Source: CAZUAQ01 sp964618455
GTDB lineage: Bacteria; Planctomycetota; Phycisphaerae; UBA1845; PWPN01
NCBI GenBank assembly: GCA_964618455.1
Contig: CAZUAQ010000056.1
Location: 1 to 31,440 of the forward strand
DNA length: 31,440 nucleotides
Direction: 5' to 3'
Shown here: in pieces, positions 23,690-31,440 of the stretch
How the letters are laid out: each line of letters starts with the position of its first letter
How positions within the stretch are numbered: the first letter of the stretch is position 1
Notes under the pieces: model-generated
Databases searched by the model: none
Told to the model about the DNA's origin: nothing
Seen by the model: only the letters and a program-made list of their open reading frames with translations
Program-made: the position numbers and the translations under genes

Positions 23690-25567
23690 CTACAGCCAGA
23701 CCCCCGAGAAAGCCAGAATCAACGCGACGATGATCAGGACGAAGCCCCCCCACCACAGCACGACGCTCGAATACCAATGCTCCCCGAGGTTGTCGAGGAT
23801 GTTCAGTTTGCGCCAATTAATCGTGAGTTCGTCCGTGACCTGCTCCGGCGCCGGCGGCGCGGTCATCAGGCTGAAGTACACGCAGAGCGCCACACAGACC
23901 AGCCAGTTCAGGATCGCCTGCATCGCGAAAGGTTCAAGCCAGGGCACCAACCATGCACATGTAAGCGGTTGAACGCTCATGAAGGACCTCACGCTATCCC
24001 CGAATGCAATGGTCGCCAGATTCGCGAGATCCAGTGCCAGGAAGATCTTTACGCCCAGACCGAACGCGAAGCCGATGACCACCGCCAGCGAGGCGCCGAT
24101 ACCGTTGATCCTCCGCCACAAGATGCCGAGCAGGAACACGGCAGAGAACGGCGGCGCGAAGAAGGCATAGAGCGACTGGATGTACACGAACAGCCCCAGA
24201 TCCTGGAGCTTGTTCAGAAATCCCGCCAGGCCGATCGAGACCAGAAGAATAATGACGCTCAGGATCATCCCGAGATGCACCAGGCGCTTCTGCGACGCCT
24301 CCGGATTGATGATCCTCTGGTAGATGTCCAGCGTGCAGATCGTGGCGGTCGAGTTCAGCACGGAGTTCACCGTGGACTGAATCGCCCCGAACAGCGCCGC
24401 CAGGAAGAGTCCGGTCAGCCCGGCGGGGATCAGCCGCTGAAGCATCGTGATGTAGCCCTGGTCGGCCTCGATCTTCAAGTCGTCCCACGGCAGGAGCAGC
24501 TTGTCACCGGAATAGGCGAAGAAAATCAACCCGGGGATCACCACGATGAATGGCATGAAGATCTTCATGTACCCCGCCAGCACGATGCCCATCCGCGCGT
24601 GGTACATGTTCTTCGCCCCGAGCACGCGCTGAATCATGAACTGGTTGATCACGTTGTACCAGATGCCGATCGAGAAGAGCCCGAAGATCAGCGACGGCCA
24701 CGGCTGCACCGGGTGCGTCGCCGGCTGAATCACCGACAGGCGGTTGTAGTCGTCGATGCCGCCGAACTGATCCTTGTTCTGATCGATGAATTTCTCGTAG
24801 ACCCCGGCGTTGGCCTGGTTCCGCTCGATCATGACCTCCCAGCCGCGGACCAGCGAATTCTCATCCCCGGAGAGCGCATACAGTCCGAGGATGGTCACCG
24901 TCGTCCCCCCCGCCACCATCACCGCCACGGTGAAAAAGTCGGTCCACGCCACGGACATCAGTCCGCCGTAGATCGCCCACGACCCCGCCACCACGCCGAG
25001 CGCGATGATCGCCAGCCAGAGGTTCCATTGTTCCTGGATGCCCGGCGTGACCACCGCGTGGACGTTCTCCGCCACCGGCAGCGTGATTTTCGTCAGCGTG
25101 CCCGAGAACAGCTTCGCCAGGGCGAGCCCGCCGCCATACAGCACCGCCGCGAGAAACGCCACGATGTTGCTGATGACCGTCACGATCGCGAAAAACTGAC
25201 GCAGCAGCGGTGAGAAGCGCCGCTCCATGAATTCCGGCGTGGTGAACACCTTCGACGCAAGCAGAAACGGGATGAAGATCCAGATCAGCACGCTGAACGA
25301 CATCACGTTCATCCACTCGGACATGGCCACGCAGATGCCGAAGAGAAACGCCGCCCCGACCATCCCGATGAAATGCTCGGAGCTGATGTTCGACGCGATG
25401 AACGAACTGCCCACGACGTACCACGGCAGCGATCGGCCGGCGAGAAAGTAATCGTCCGCGTCCGTCTTCTCTTTACGGCCGGCCCAGAGCCCGATGAAGC
25501 AGAGCACGACGAAGTAGCCCGCAAACGCGACGGCGTCCAGCCAGCCAAAACCAAAACCTTCGGGCAT
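23690..25567 (-). CDS. Sodium/solute symporter (SSS/SLC5 family)
   Basis: This 625-residue integral membrane protein belongs to the sodium:solute symporter family, which imports sugars, inositol, amino acids or related solutes with Na+. The N-terminal signature DDYFLAGRSLPWYVVGSSFIA (38-58, here over two short blocks) and SNISSEHFIGMVGAA (59-73) is typical of the SGLT-like branch. About 14 membrane helices can be counted; a loop of about 50 residues (near 225-275) is charged and extracytoplasmic, and a second charged segment near 565-590 precedes the last helix. AAGGTG lies four bases before the ATG. It follows the ceramidase-like hydrolase by 28 nt on the same strand, so it probably imports a product of that enzyme's pathway. 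The substrate is not fixed by sequence. Confidence 0.9.
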   Translation of the reverse strand: MPEGFGFGWLDAVAFAGYFVVLCFIGLWAGRKEKTDADDYFLAGRSLPWYVVGSSFIASNISSEHFIGMVGAAFLFGICVAMSEWMNVMSFSVLIWIFIPFLLASKVFTTPEFMERRFSPLLRQFFAIVTVISNIVAFLAAVLYGGGLALAKLFSGTLTKITLPVAENVHAVVTPGIQEQWNLWLAIIALGVVAGSWAIYGGLMSVAWTDFFTVAVMVAGGTTVTILGLYALSGDENSLVRGWEVMIERNQANAGVYEKFIDQNKDQFGGIDDYNRLSVIQPATHPVQPWPSLIFGLFSIGIWYNVINQFMIQRVLGAKNMYHARMGIVLAGYMKIFMPFIVVIPGLIFFAYSGDKLLLPWDDLKIEADQGYITMLQRLIPAGLTGLFLAALFGAIQSTVNSVLNSTATICTLDIYQRIINPEASQKRLVHLGMILSVIILLVSIGLAGFLNKLQDLGLFVYIQSLYAFFAPPFSAVFLLGILWRRINGIGASLAVVIGFAFGLGVKIFLALDLANLATIAFGDSVRSFMSVQPLTCAWLVPWLEPFAMQAILNWLVCVALCVYFSLMTAPPAPEQVTDELTINWRKLNILDNLGEHWYSSVVLWWGGFVLIIVALILAFSGVWL

Positions 25568-25595
25568 CGTACACCTTCATTACTGGGAAGAGGGA

Positions 25596-27023
25596 TTACG
25601 GCGTTGAGTGAGGTTCGCGCATCATCGCATCGATACGGCGGACGCAGGCATCCGTCAAGACGTTGAGCGCCTCGCGGTCAAACGGGCTCTGCCAGACCTG
25701 GTAGATGTCCAGGTCGTACTTTTCGGGTGGTGAGAGGTAACCGCACGCGCCGTTGACGAGATTCATTACTGCCACCGGACGATCCGGGTAGCGCTCGCGG
25801 AGGGCCATTTGAAATGCCGAGTAGGCTTCGTTCGCCTGGCCCACGAAGTACATACCGCCGATCCGCCAGATCCAGGCCGGCATCGTGCACGTCGGTCCCG
25901 AGCCGACCGTCCTGACGACGCGGATCTTCCGCTGGATGCGCTCCGCTTGTGTGCGATCCGTACAGGCGGCCAACTGCGCTTCGAGCTCTTCCTCGGTAGG
26001 CATCGGCTTCAGCGGGAGCGGTACGTCGATGCACGCGGTCTCGATCTCCGCGTCGGCGAGTTCGACCGCCGCGCGGCCCCACATCGCCAGCGGCGCGCCC
26101 GACTCGACCGCGCCCTTATAGCTCAGCGCCATCCCCGCCGGCAGCATCGACGACAGTGTCGCCAGCGCCGCGTAGCCCAGCCGCCGCCCGTGGGCATCCG
26201 CAATGGCCACGTCCCCGACGTACTGCTCCGCCGGCGCCAGTTCGCCAGACGCGCCTTGCAGATAGAGGCACGGCGCGTCACCCGTCGCCTGTTCGACCAC
26301 CTCGCACATCGCCCCGCAGAAATCCGGCGAGATCAGCCGGTTGTCCCACGCCAGCGTCGTCGGGTGGCAGGCGTAGTTCACCAGCGTCGCCAGCACGCGG
26401 CCCTGATCGTCGCTCGCCCGCCCGACCAGCAGCGTCTGATCCGGCGTGCCATCAGGGTTGAATCCGCACAGCACGCGGTCGCCGTCGGGGTCCGGCAGGT
26501 CACGGTTCGTGGCCAGGTCGCACGTGCCGTACGCCCACGTCAGCGTGGCCGGGGCCATGGCGGCGATCGCCTCGCGCGAGGCCTCCAGGGTCTGCTCCGC
26601 CACGTACGCCAGGTACGCTTCGATCTTGTCGCCGCCGGGCTTGTCGCGATCTTCCGTGCAGAGCGAGCAGGCGGCGTGCGTGTGCGTGACGCTCACCATC
26701 ACCTGCGACGCGTCGAGCCCGAGCTGCTCGATCAGCGGCCCCCGCACCCGCCACTCGTCCTCTTCGAGATGCCACCAGCCCGCGTCGAGCACGACGAGCA
26801 GAGCTGCGCAGCCGCCCTGTCGATCCACCCACCTGCCCATCGCCACTGCCGTGACGCACAGCGGCCGATGCACGCCCTCCGCCACATCATGCAACGCCGC
26901 CCCCCACTGCCGCGCGTAGATCCCCACCGGCGGCGTCATGTCCCGACGCCCCACGCCGATGCGCAGGCGGGAGGCGTGCAATCCGGTGTGCTTCGCCTTG
27001 CTTCGAAGGGTGTTCTGACTCAT
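25596..27023 (-). CDS. Neutral/alkaline ceramidase-like hydrolase (N-terminal catalytic domain only)
   Basis: This 475-residue protein matches the catalytic domain of neutral/alkaline non-lysosomal ceramidases, zinc amidases. Diagnostic pieces are RIGVGRRDMTPPVG (21-34), SVTHTHAACS (111-120, with zinc-site His), VNYACHPTTL (215-224) and LYLQGASGELAP (253-264), where S259 aligns with the nucleophilic Ser of the family. It lacks a signal peptide and the C-terminal Ig-like domain of classical ceramidases, so its substrate may not be ceramide; planctomycete homologues often lie by sugar-catabolic genes. The ATG at 27023 was preferred over an upstream GTG at 27053 because neither has a strong Shine-Dalgarno. 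It is the first gene of a pair with the sodium symporter. Confidence 0.82.
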   Translation of the reverse strand: MSQNTLRSKAKHTGLHASRLRIGVGRRDMTPPVGIYARQWGAALHDVAEGVHRPLCVTAVAMGRWVDRQGGCAALLVVLDAGWWHLEEDEWRVRGPLIEQLGLDASQVMVSVTHTHAACSLCTEDRDKPGGDKIEAYLAYVAEQTLEASREAIAAMAPATLTWAYGTCDLATNRDLPDPDGDRVLCGFNPDGTPDQTLLVGRASDDQGRVLATLVNYACHPTTLAWDNRLISPDFCGAMCEVVEQATGDAPCLYLQGASGELAPAEQYVGDVAIADAHGRRLGYAALATLSSMLPAGMALSYKGAVESGAPLAMWGRAAVELADAEIETACIDVPLPLKPMPTEEELEAQLAACTDRTQAERIQRKIRVVRTVGSGPTCTMPAWIWRIGGMYFVGQANEAYSAFQMALRERYPDRPVAVMNLVNGACGYLSPPEKYDLDIYQVWQSPFDREALNVLTDACVRRIDAMMREPHSTP

Positions 27024-27311
27024 GAGGTCTCGAATCTGCTCAAACAAAGCCACATCTTGCCAAACGAATTCTTAACGGACAAACCCGCTCATCAACTACG
27101 CACTAACTTACCGTTGTGGGCGAGCTGTGGAAAGCCTGGTGACTTTGGTCGATTCCCAGCAGCGTAAGCTCTCTTGGATCGAATGCACTTTGCAAAGATG
27201 CTGAGATCTGGCCGAGCGGACTACATTTCGCAGGCTGATTTAGCTACACTCGAATGTCATGACCGGAGCATATTCTTAAGAAAGCAAGTTGCCTGCTGGG
27301 AGGGCTGTTCG

Positions 27312-30300
27312 ATGAACTTGGATGCCTGGGTGTCTCGCTGCGCCACAATTTGCGTATTGTCTGTTCTGGCCATGACGGCCAGAGCCAATGATTGCGATGA
27401 CAATACCCTTTACAACGGTCTCGATGACGCCCTCCTGCTGCCAGCCTTGATTCCGACAACGATCTGTAATCACGTGCCCGGCGGTGGTGGCCCGGGAACA
27501 ATTCGTTTCTACGGCCGCGTGGTTGCCGGTGAAGACGACCAGCATGTCGTCGGCGTTGATACCGTCCTCGTTGAAGTCTGGGATCGCGAGACGTTCAGCG
27601 ATACGCTCTTGTGGTCGGGGTATACCACCCAGGACGGCTGCTTCGACAGCGGTATCATTCCCCGAGGCAGTGAGCAGGAACCCGACGTCTACCTGAGGAT
27701 CGTCCTTGATAACCCCGCAGTACGGATCGACTCTTATTGCGAAGATCTTTTCGAGTTCACCTGGGCGTTCAAGAGTGACCAAGATAACTCCCCGCTATTC
27801 TTTGAGGACTTCACCGGCGATGAAATCGATTTCGGGTCCGTACGCACGGAACTGACGCGACTGAGCGGTATCCCGTCCGCCATCTTCCCGAACCAGTTCA
27901 TCGTCATCACCCGCGCGGAGCGCTGGTTACGCACGCAGAGCGGCTTGAACATCAGTCTACCCAAGGTTATCGTCCGCAACCCGCGCTTTCTCACCTCGAG
28001 CTACAACGGCGATATTCTTGTTCCGTCGCTCAGATACATCGATTGGCTGCTGCACAACTATGCCCATTTCCTGCAAGATCAACTTGGGAATGTCGCCCCG
28101 GGAGAGTGCGACGAGCTCTTCCAGCAGACCTGCCCACCCTGGTGTGCGGAACCGACTTCGGAACTGGCCTGGCAGCGCGGGTTCGCGGATTGGTTCGCGG
28201 ATATGATGCTGGAACGTCTCAGAGAGAATTACCTCTGGGACAGCGGACAGCCCTGGCAGGCTGGGTATCCTTTGCTACCTGTCGAACCGCCGCCGTTCGA
28301 ACAGGTGGAGGTCTGCCCGGACGACATGATGTTCCCACTCGACCTGGAAACCACTCCGGGGATGTTCACCGCTTTTCTGCATGACCTGACCGACGGCCAG
28401 GGCGACGACTTCCCCTTCGCCCAGGATGACGAGAAAGCGCTCGCCGCCGACAACTACAGCGACTGTTCCCGAACCGGATGGTTCGAAATCATGAACGTCG
28501 TCAAGCTGGCGAGCTCGTTGCCGATGACACCGCGCCAGTTCGTGGCCGACTACGCCGCGCTCTATCCCGCGCAGCGGCCCGGGCTCTACTGGACGGCGTA
28601 CAACATCGAACCGGATTTCCTGCTGAGCGCGATCTTCCCGGACAGCCAGGCACCCGGCGCGGTGCCCGCTGCCGCTTCACGCGCGGTGGGGTCCACGCCT
28701 TGCATTCCCCTCACCGTGGATCCCCCGCCGGACGACGGCACGGGGGCGTGCGGCTACAGCTGGGAGTGGACCATGAATCCCGCCGGCCTGGCCCCGGACT
28801 TCACCGTCGACGTCAACGGATCGTGCGCCCTGCCCGGCCCCGTGCTCGCACCGGGCGACTGGTACGTCAGCATCCGCGCGCAGGACTGTGCCAGCAACTG
28901 GAGCGGCCAGTACGCCACCTTCGGACCCTTCGAGATCCGTGACTGCAACACCAACGGCATCGTCGATGCGTGCGAAGTCGATTGCGACGAGAACTTATTG
29001 GCCGATCTGTACGACTGCGACATCCCGCTGAATCTCTGCGACGGCGTGACCTGCGGTGGAAACGACTGTAACGGGAACCTGGTGCCCGACGATTGCGACA
29101 TCGCCGACGGGCTGAGCGAAGACTGCAACGGCGACGGGGTCCCCGACGATTGCCAGCAGGACACCGTACTGAAGTGGATCGGCGGCGATGATCTGTGGAA
29201 CGTCAGCTCCAACTGGACGCCCGACGCCAATGGATTCAACCAGATTCCCGCGGACGACTCGGACGTGTGCCTTGAGAACACGACCGATATCGCCACGATT
29301 GCCAGCATCGGGGCCAAGGCGAAGAGCGTCAGCAGCGTGGGAACCATCGTTGTGGATGGCACACTTGGCTCGACCAATTTCGAGGTCAATCAGCCCTCGG
29401 TCATCGACGGGGAGATTGTGGTGGACGGGGCGCAAGCGGTGCTCGAAGTCTTCGACGCGGAGGTCAACACGCTCCGTGCCTTCAACTCCTCAGACCTCAA
29501 GGGCAAATTCCGAATCACCGACACCCTCGAACTGGGATCAAATGCGATTTCCTTGGGCCGCGCGGTGTTCTTGATCGACAATGTGCTCTCCTCGACGGAG
29601 GGAGAAATCACGATCGGGAGCAATGCGACGGCCACGGCGAACTCGGGCATCTTCGTTGAGCAGGGAACGGAGAATCTCTACATCGAATCCGGCGGGAGCT
29701 TCGAGTTCAATGGTGACGGGGCCATCATGACCGGGTTCGGCACCTTCGAGAACGATGGCACGTTCACGCGCGCCTCCGGCACCGGCTTCGCCGAATTCAA
29801 TCTCAACCTCATCAACCGCGGGCAGATGGACCTCCTGACCGGGAATCTCAATGTCACAGGGTCTTTCGACAACTCAGGCATCATCGCCGGTCAGACGGGA
29901 ACCACGCTCGGCGTCGCCGGGGGAACGACCTTCACCGCCACCAGCGAACTCTCCGTCGGCACCCTCGAGTTCCTGAACGGATTCACCTCCACCCCGATCG
30001 TGATCCAGGGCAAGCTGGATCTCAAGGACGGCATCGTCAACAACGGTCCACAGGCGACGGTGGACGCCTCCGCCAACGTCATCAGCTACGGCACGGACAT
30101 CATCGTCAACCCTCCCGGTCAGCTCTTTCTGGAGCCGGTGCTCAACCAGGAGCTGGTCTTCAACTTCATCCAGGCCCACGGGCGGGTGAGCTTCATCTCC
30201 GGCGATCCGGTCCGTACGCAGGATCTCAGCGTCGTTGCGAATAACCTGACCGATACGAGCCTGATGACGGTGGAGAATACGTTCACCGTCGGCGCGGCGG

Positions 30301-31340
30301 GAGGAATTCGTGATAGCAATCTGGTCACGAAGGGAACCACGCAGATCGTGCCGGGTGGCGCGCAGAAAACCTTCTCGAACTGCACCTGGACCAATGAAGG
30401 AACGATCATGCTGGACAACAGTTTCACGCTCAACGGCGCATCCACAAAGCTGTTCAATGCCCCGAGCGGCGTCATCGATCTCTCCAATACGAACTTCCAG
30501 TATCTCATCGTCGACCAGACCGCGATACCCATCGAGGAGAAGTACTCTGTCGAGAACGACGGCCTGATCACCAAGTCGAACGGTTTTCCGGACACCTATA
30601 TCCAGCCCAGTCTCTGGAACCGGGGCGACCTCATCGCCGAGACCGGACCCATCCTTCTGGAGAAGTTCCTGCGGCAGACGGCGGGGCAGACACTCGTCCG
30701 GGGCGGGGCGATCACGTTGACGAGCAGTCCGTCGCGCTTTTTCCGTCTCGAGGGGGGATCGCTCGGCGGTACGAACTCCTTTATCGGCAAGGTCGAGAAC
30801 ACCGGCGGAAGCGTCCAGCCCGCCGAGGGCGTCAGTGGCACGCTCACCATCGATGCGGACTACATTCAGAGCGGCACGGGCGAATTGCTGATTCAGTTGG
30901 AAGGCCCGAATCCCGGCGTCAACCACGATCAACTCGTCGTGACCGGCCTGGCCGACATCCAGGGCGGGCGGCTGAAAGTGGAGCGATTAAACAATTACAA
31001 CCCTCCCGTCGGCACTTCCTACGTGATCCTGACTGGCAACAGCGTGCAGGGCGCGTTCGCGCAGGTGCTCTCGGATCGACCTTTCGACGTGACGATCAAC
31101 GCCACGGACATCACCATCACCGCCAAGCAGCCCGGCGATTTCGACGACGACGGCGATGTGGATCAGGACGATGTGGACGCGATGGCGCAGTGCGCGATGG
31201 GCCCGATGGTCCCGCTGCCCCCCGGTTGCGACGACAAGGACCTCGACGGAGACGGCGACGTGGATCAGACCGACTTCGCCAAGCTGCAACTCTGCATCAG
31301 TGGCGCGGGCATTCCCGCCGATCCGAATTGCCTGAACTGA
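27312..31340 (+). CDS. Giant secreted modular protein with inactive-looking metallopeptidase-like domain and dockerin-like tail
   Basis: This 1342-residue protein has a signal peptide (core CVLSVLAMTARA, cut near residue 25). Residues about 28-460 include a beta-type head and a stretch resembling a gluzincin-type peptidase, with H248-N-Y-A-H252 where HExxH is expected and R289-G-FADWFAD where EGxAD is expected. Residues about 543-616 hold three DCNxNGxxDxC-type repeats (DCNTNGIVDAC, DCNGNLVPDDCD, DCNGDGVPDDC), a planctomycete hallmark. Residues about 618-1270 are a long Gly/Asn/Thr-rich beta-solenoid-like region, opening with WIGGDDLWNVSSNW. The end has two calcium loops (DFDDDGDVDQDD, DLDGDGDVDQTD) as in type I dockerins. 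GGAGG lies 8 nt before the ATG at 27312. It stands alone, divergent from the ceramidase gene, and is likely a surface or secreted adhesin. Confidence 0.8.
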   Translation: MNLDAWVSRCATICVLSVLAMTARANDCDDNTLYNGLDDALLLPALIPTTICNHVPGGGGPGTIRFYGRVVAGEDDQHVVGVDTVLVEVWDRETFSDTLLWSGYTTQDGCFDSGIIPRGSEQEPDVYLRIVLDNPAVRIDSYCEDLFEFTWAFKSDQDNSPLFFEDFTGDEIDFGSVRTELTRLSGIPSAIFPNQFIVITRAERWLRTQSGLNISLPKVIVRNPRFLTSSYNGDILVPSLRYIDWLLHNYAHFLQDQLGNVAPGECDELFQQTCPPWCAEPTSELAWQRGFADWFADMMLERLRENYLWDSGQPWQAGYPLLPVEPPPFEQVEVCPDDMMFPLDLETTPGMFTAFLHDLTDGQGDDFPFAQDDEKALAADNYSDCSRTGWFEIMNVVKLASSLPMTPRQFVADYAALYPAQRPGLYWTAYNIEPDFLLSAIFPDSQAPGAVPAAASRAVGSTPCIPLTVDPPPDDGTGACGYSWEWTMNPAGLAPDFTVDVNGSCALPGPVLAPGDWYVSIRAQDCASNWSGQYATFGPFEIRDCNTNGIVDACEVDCDENLLADLYDCDIPLNLCDGVTCGGNDCNGNLVPDDCDIADGLSEDCNGDGVPDDCQQDTVLKWIGGDDLWNVSSNWTPDANGFNQIPADDSDVCLENTTDIATIASIGAKAKSVSSVGTIVVDGTLGSTNFEVNQPSVIDGEIVVDGAQAVLEVFDAEVNTLRAFNSSDLKGKFRITDTLELGSNAISLGRAVFLIDNVLSSTEGEITIGSNATATANSGIFVEQGTENLYIESGGSFEFNGDGAIMTGFGTFENDGTFTRASGTGFAEFNLNLINRGQMDLLTGNLNVTGSFDNSGIIAGQTGTTLGVAGGTTFTATSELSVGTLEFLNGFTSTPIVIQGKLDLKDGIVNNGPQATVDASANVISYGTDIIVNPPGQLFLEPVLNQELVFNFIQAHGRVSFISGDPVRTQDLSVVANNLTDTSLMTVENTFTVGAAGGIRDSNLVTKGTTQIVPGGAQKTFSNCTWTNEGTIMLDNSFTLNGASTKLFNAPSGVIDLSNTNFQYLIVDQTAIPIEEKYSVENDGLITKSNGFPDTYIQPSLWNRGDLIAETGPILLEKFLRQTAGQTLVRGGAITLTSSPSRFFRLEGGSLGGTNSFIGKVENTGGSVQPAEGVSGTLTIDADYIQSGTGELLIQLEGPNPGVNHDQLVVTGLADIQGGRLKVERLNNYNPPVGTSYVILTGNSVQGAFAQVLSDRPFDVTINATDITITAKQPGDFDDDGDVDQDDVDAMAQCAMGPMVPLPPGCDDKDLDGDGDVDQTDFAKLQLCISGAGIPADPNCLN

Positions 31341-31440
31341 CGATCGCGACGTTGAGAAGAGCTCGGGTGTCTAAAGGGGACGCAGCTAGCTCTGTAGAAA
31401 ACCTTTCGAAGCAGCAAGAGGATCATGAGATTGTGCGCAA

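Noticed and set aside
23621..25213. Long open frame on the plus strand opposite the symporter (530 codons)
   Set aside because: It is rich in Arg, His, Asp and Gln with no domain or membrane pattern, and mirrors the symporter codons in a GC-rich gene. The minus-strand protein has clear family motifs.
25809..27167. Long plus-strand frame opposite the ceramidase-like gene (452 codons)
   Set aside because: Arg-rich, low-complexity translation without motifs; the opposite strand carries a recognisable enzyme.
27273..27282. Perfect palindrome TTCTTAAGAA upstream of the giant secreted protein
   Set aside because: Ten bases is short enough to occur by chance and it does not align with a promoter.
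31425..31440. Possible start of another rightward gene (ATG with MRLCA) at the window end
   Set aside because: Only five codons are visible and the ribosome-binding site is too close (GAGG three bases before), so it cannot be supported. The rest of 31341-31440 shows nothing else.
1..31440. Search for tRNA, rRNA, CRISPR repeats, transposases, attachment sites and defence genes
   Set aside because: None was found on reading both strands by eye; a covariance-model scan could still reveal a small RNA.

Overview
The window is GC-rich and looks like chromosomal DNA of a planctomycete, probably a Phycisphaerae-like lineage. The supporting signs are a PEP-CTERM secreted protein, a very large secreted protein with DCNxNxxPDxCD repeats and a C-terminal dockerin-like calcium module, CPKCxYNLTG zinc ribbons, a DUF1844 protein, a small 'PFRPF / ADGRSF / IDLL' protein of a type repeated in planctomycete genomes, and OMF-type lipoproteins. 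The taxonomic call is inference from protein style. No rRNA, tRNA, CRISPR array, transposase or phage gene was seen, and no gap between genes exceeds about 290 bases.

Layout. 2-823 (+) is the 3' part of a glycyl-tRNA synthetase cut by the window edge. 900-10711 (-) holds arfB, a DHDPS-family aldolase with a secreted GH-A glycosidase, a URO-D-family protein, aroB, a rhomboid protease with a helical-repeat tail, a DUF1844 protein, and an overlapping pair made of a BshC-like protein and a GT2 glycosyltransferase. 10961-14266 (+) holds a flavin reductase, a HEAT-repeat protein, a one-TM protein and yidD. 14358-18104 (-) holds a small planctomycete protein, two tandem zinc-ribbon/RDD membrane proteins and the hslV-hslU protease operon. 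18295-18897 (+) is a lipoprotein facing a PEP-CTERM gene (19032-19703, -), with a shared bidirectional terminator between them. 19912-23461 (-) is a tandem pair of TolC/OMF-like lipoproteins. 23690-27023 (-) is a sodium/solute symporter with a neutral-ceramidase-like hydrolase. 27312-31340 (+) is a 1342-residue secreted modular protein.

Genes that appear to work together: hslV/hslU (4-nt overlap, protease and unfoldase); glycosidase plus aldolase (21-nt gap); hydrolase plus symporter (28-nt gap); HEAT protein plus TM protein (ATGA overlap); BshC-like plus GT2 (7-nt overlap); and the two OMF lipoproteins.

No classical defence or mobile system is present. The least explained items are the BshC-like/GT2 pair, the large secreted protein with a metallopeptidase-like domain that has lost its catalytic Glu, the orphan OMF pair, the zinc-ribbon/RDD/zinc-ribbon duplicates, a switch-like RNA structure in front of the HEAT-repeat gene, and a probable leaderless yidD transcript.
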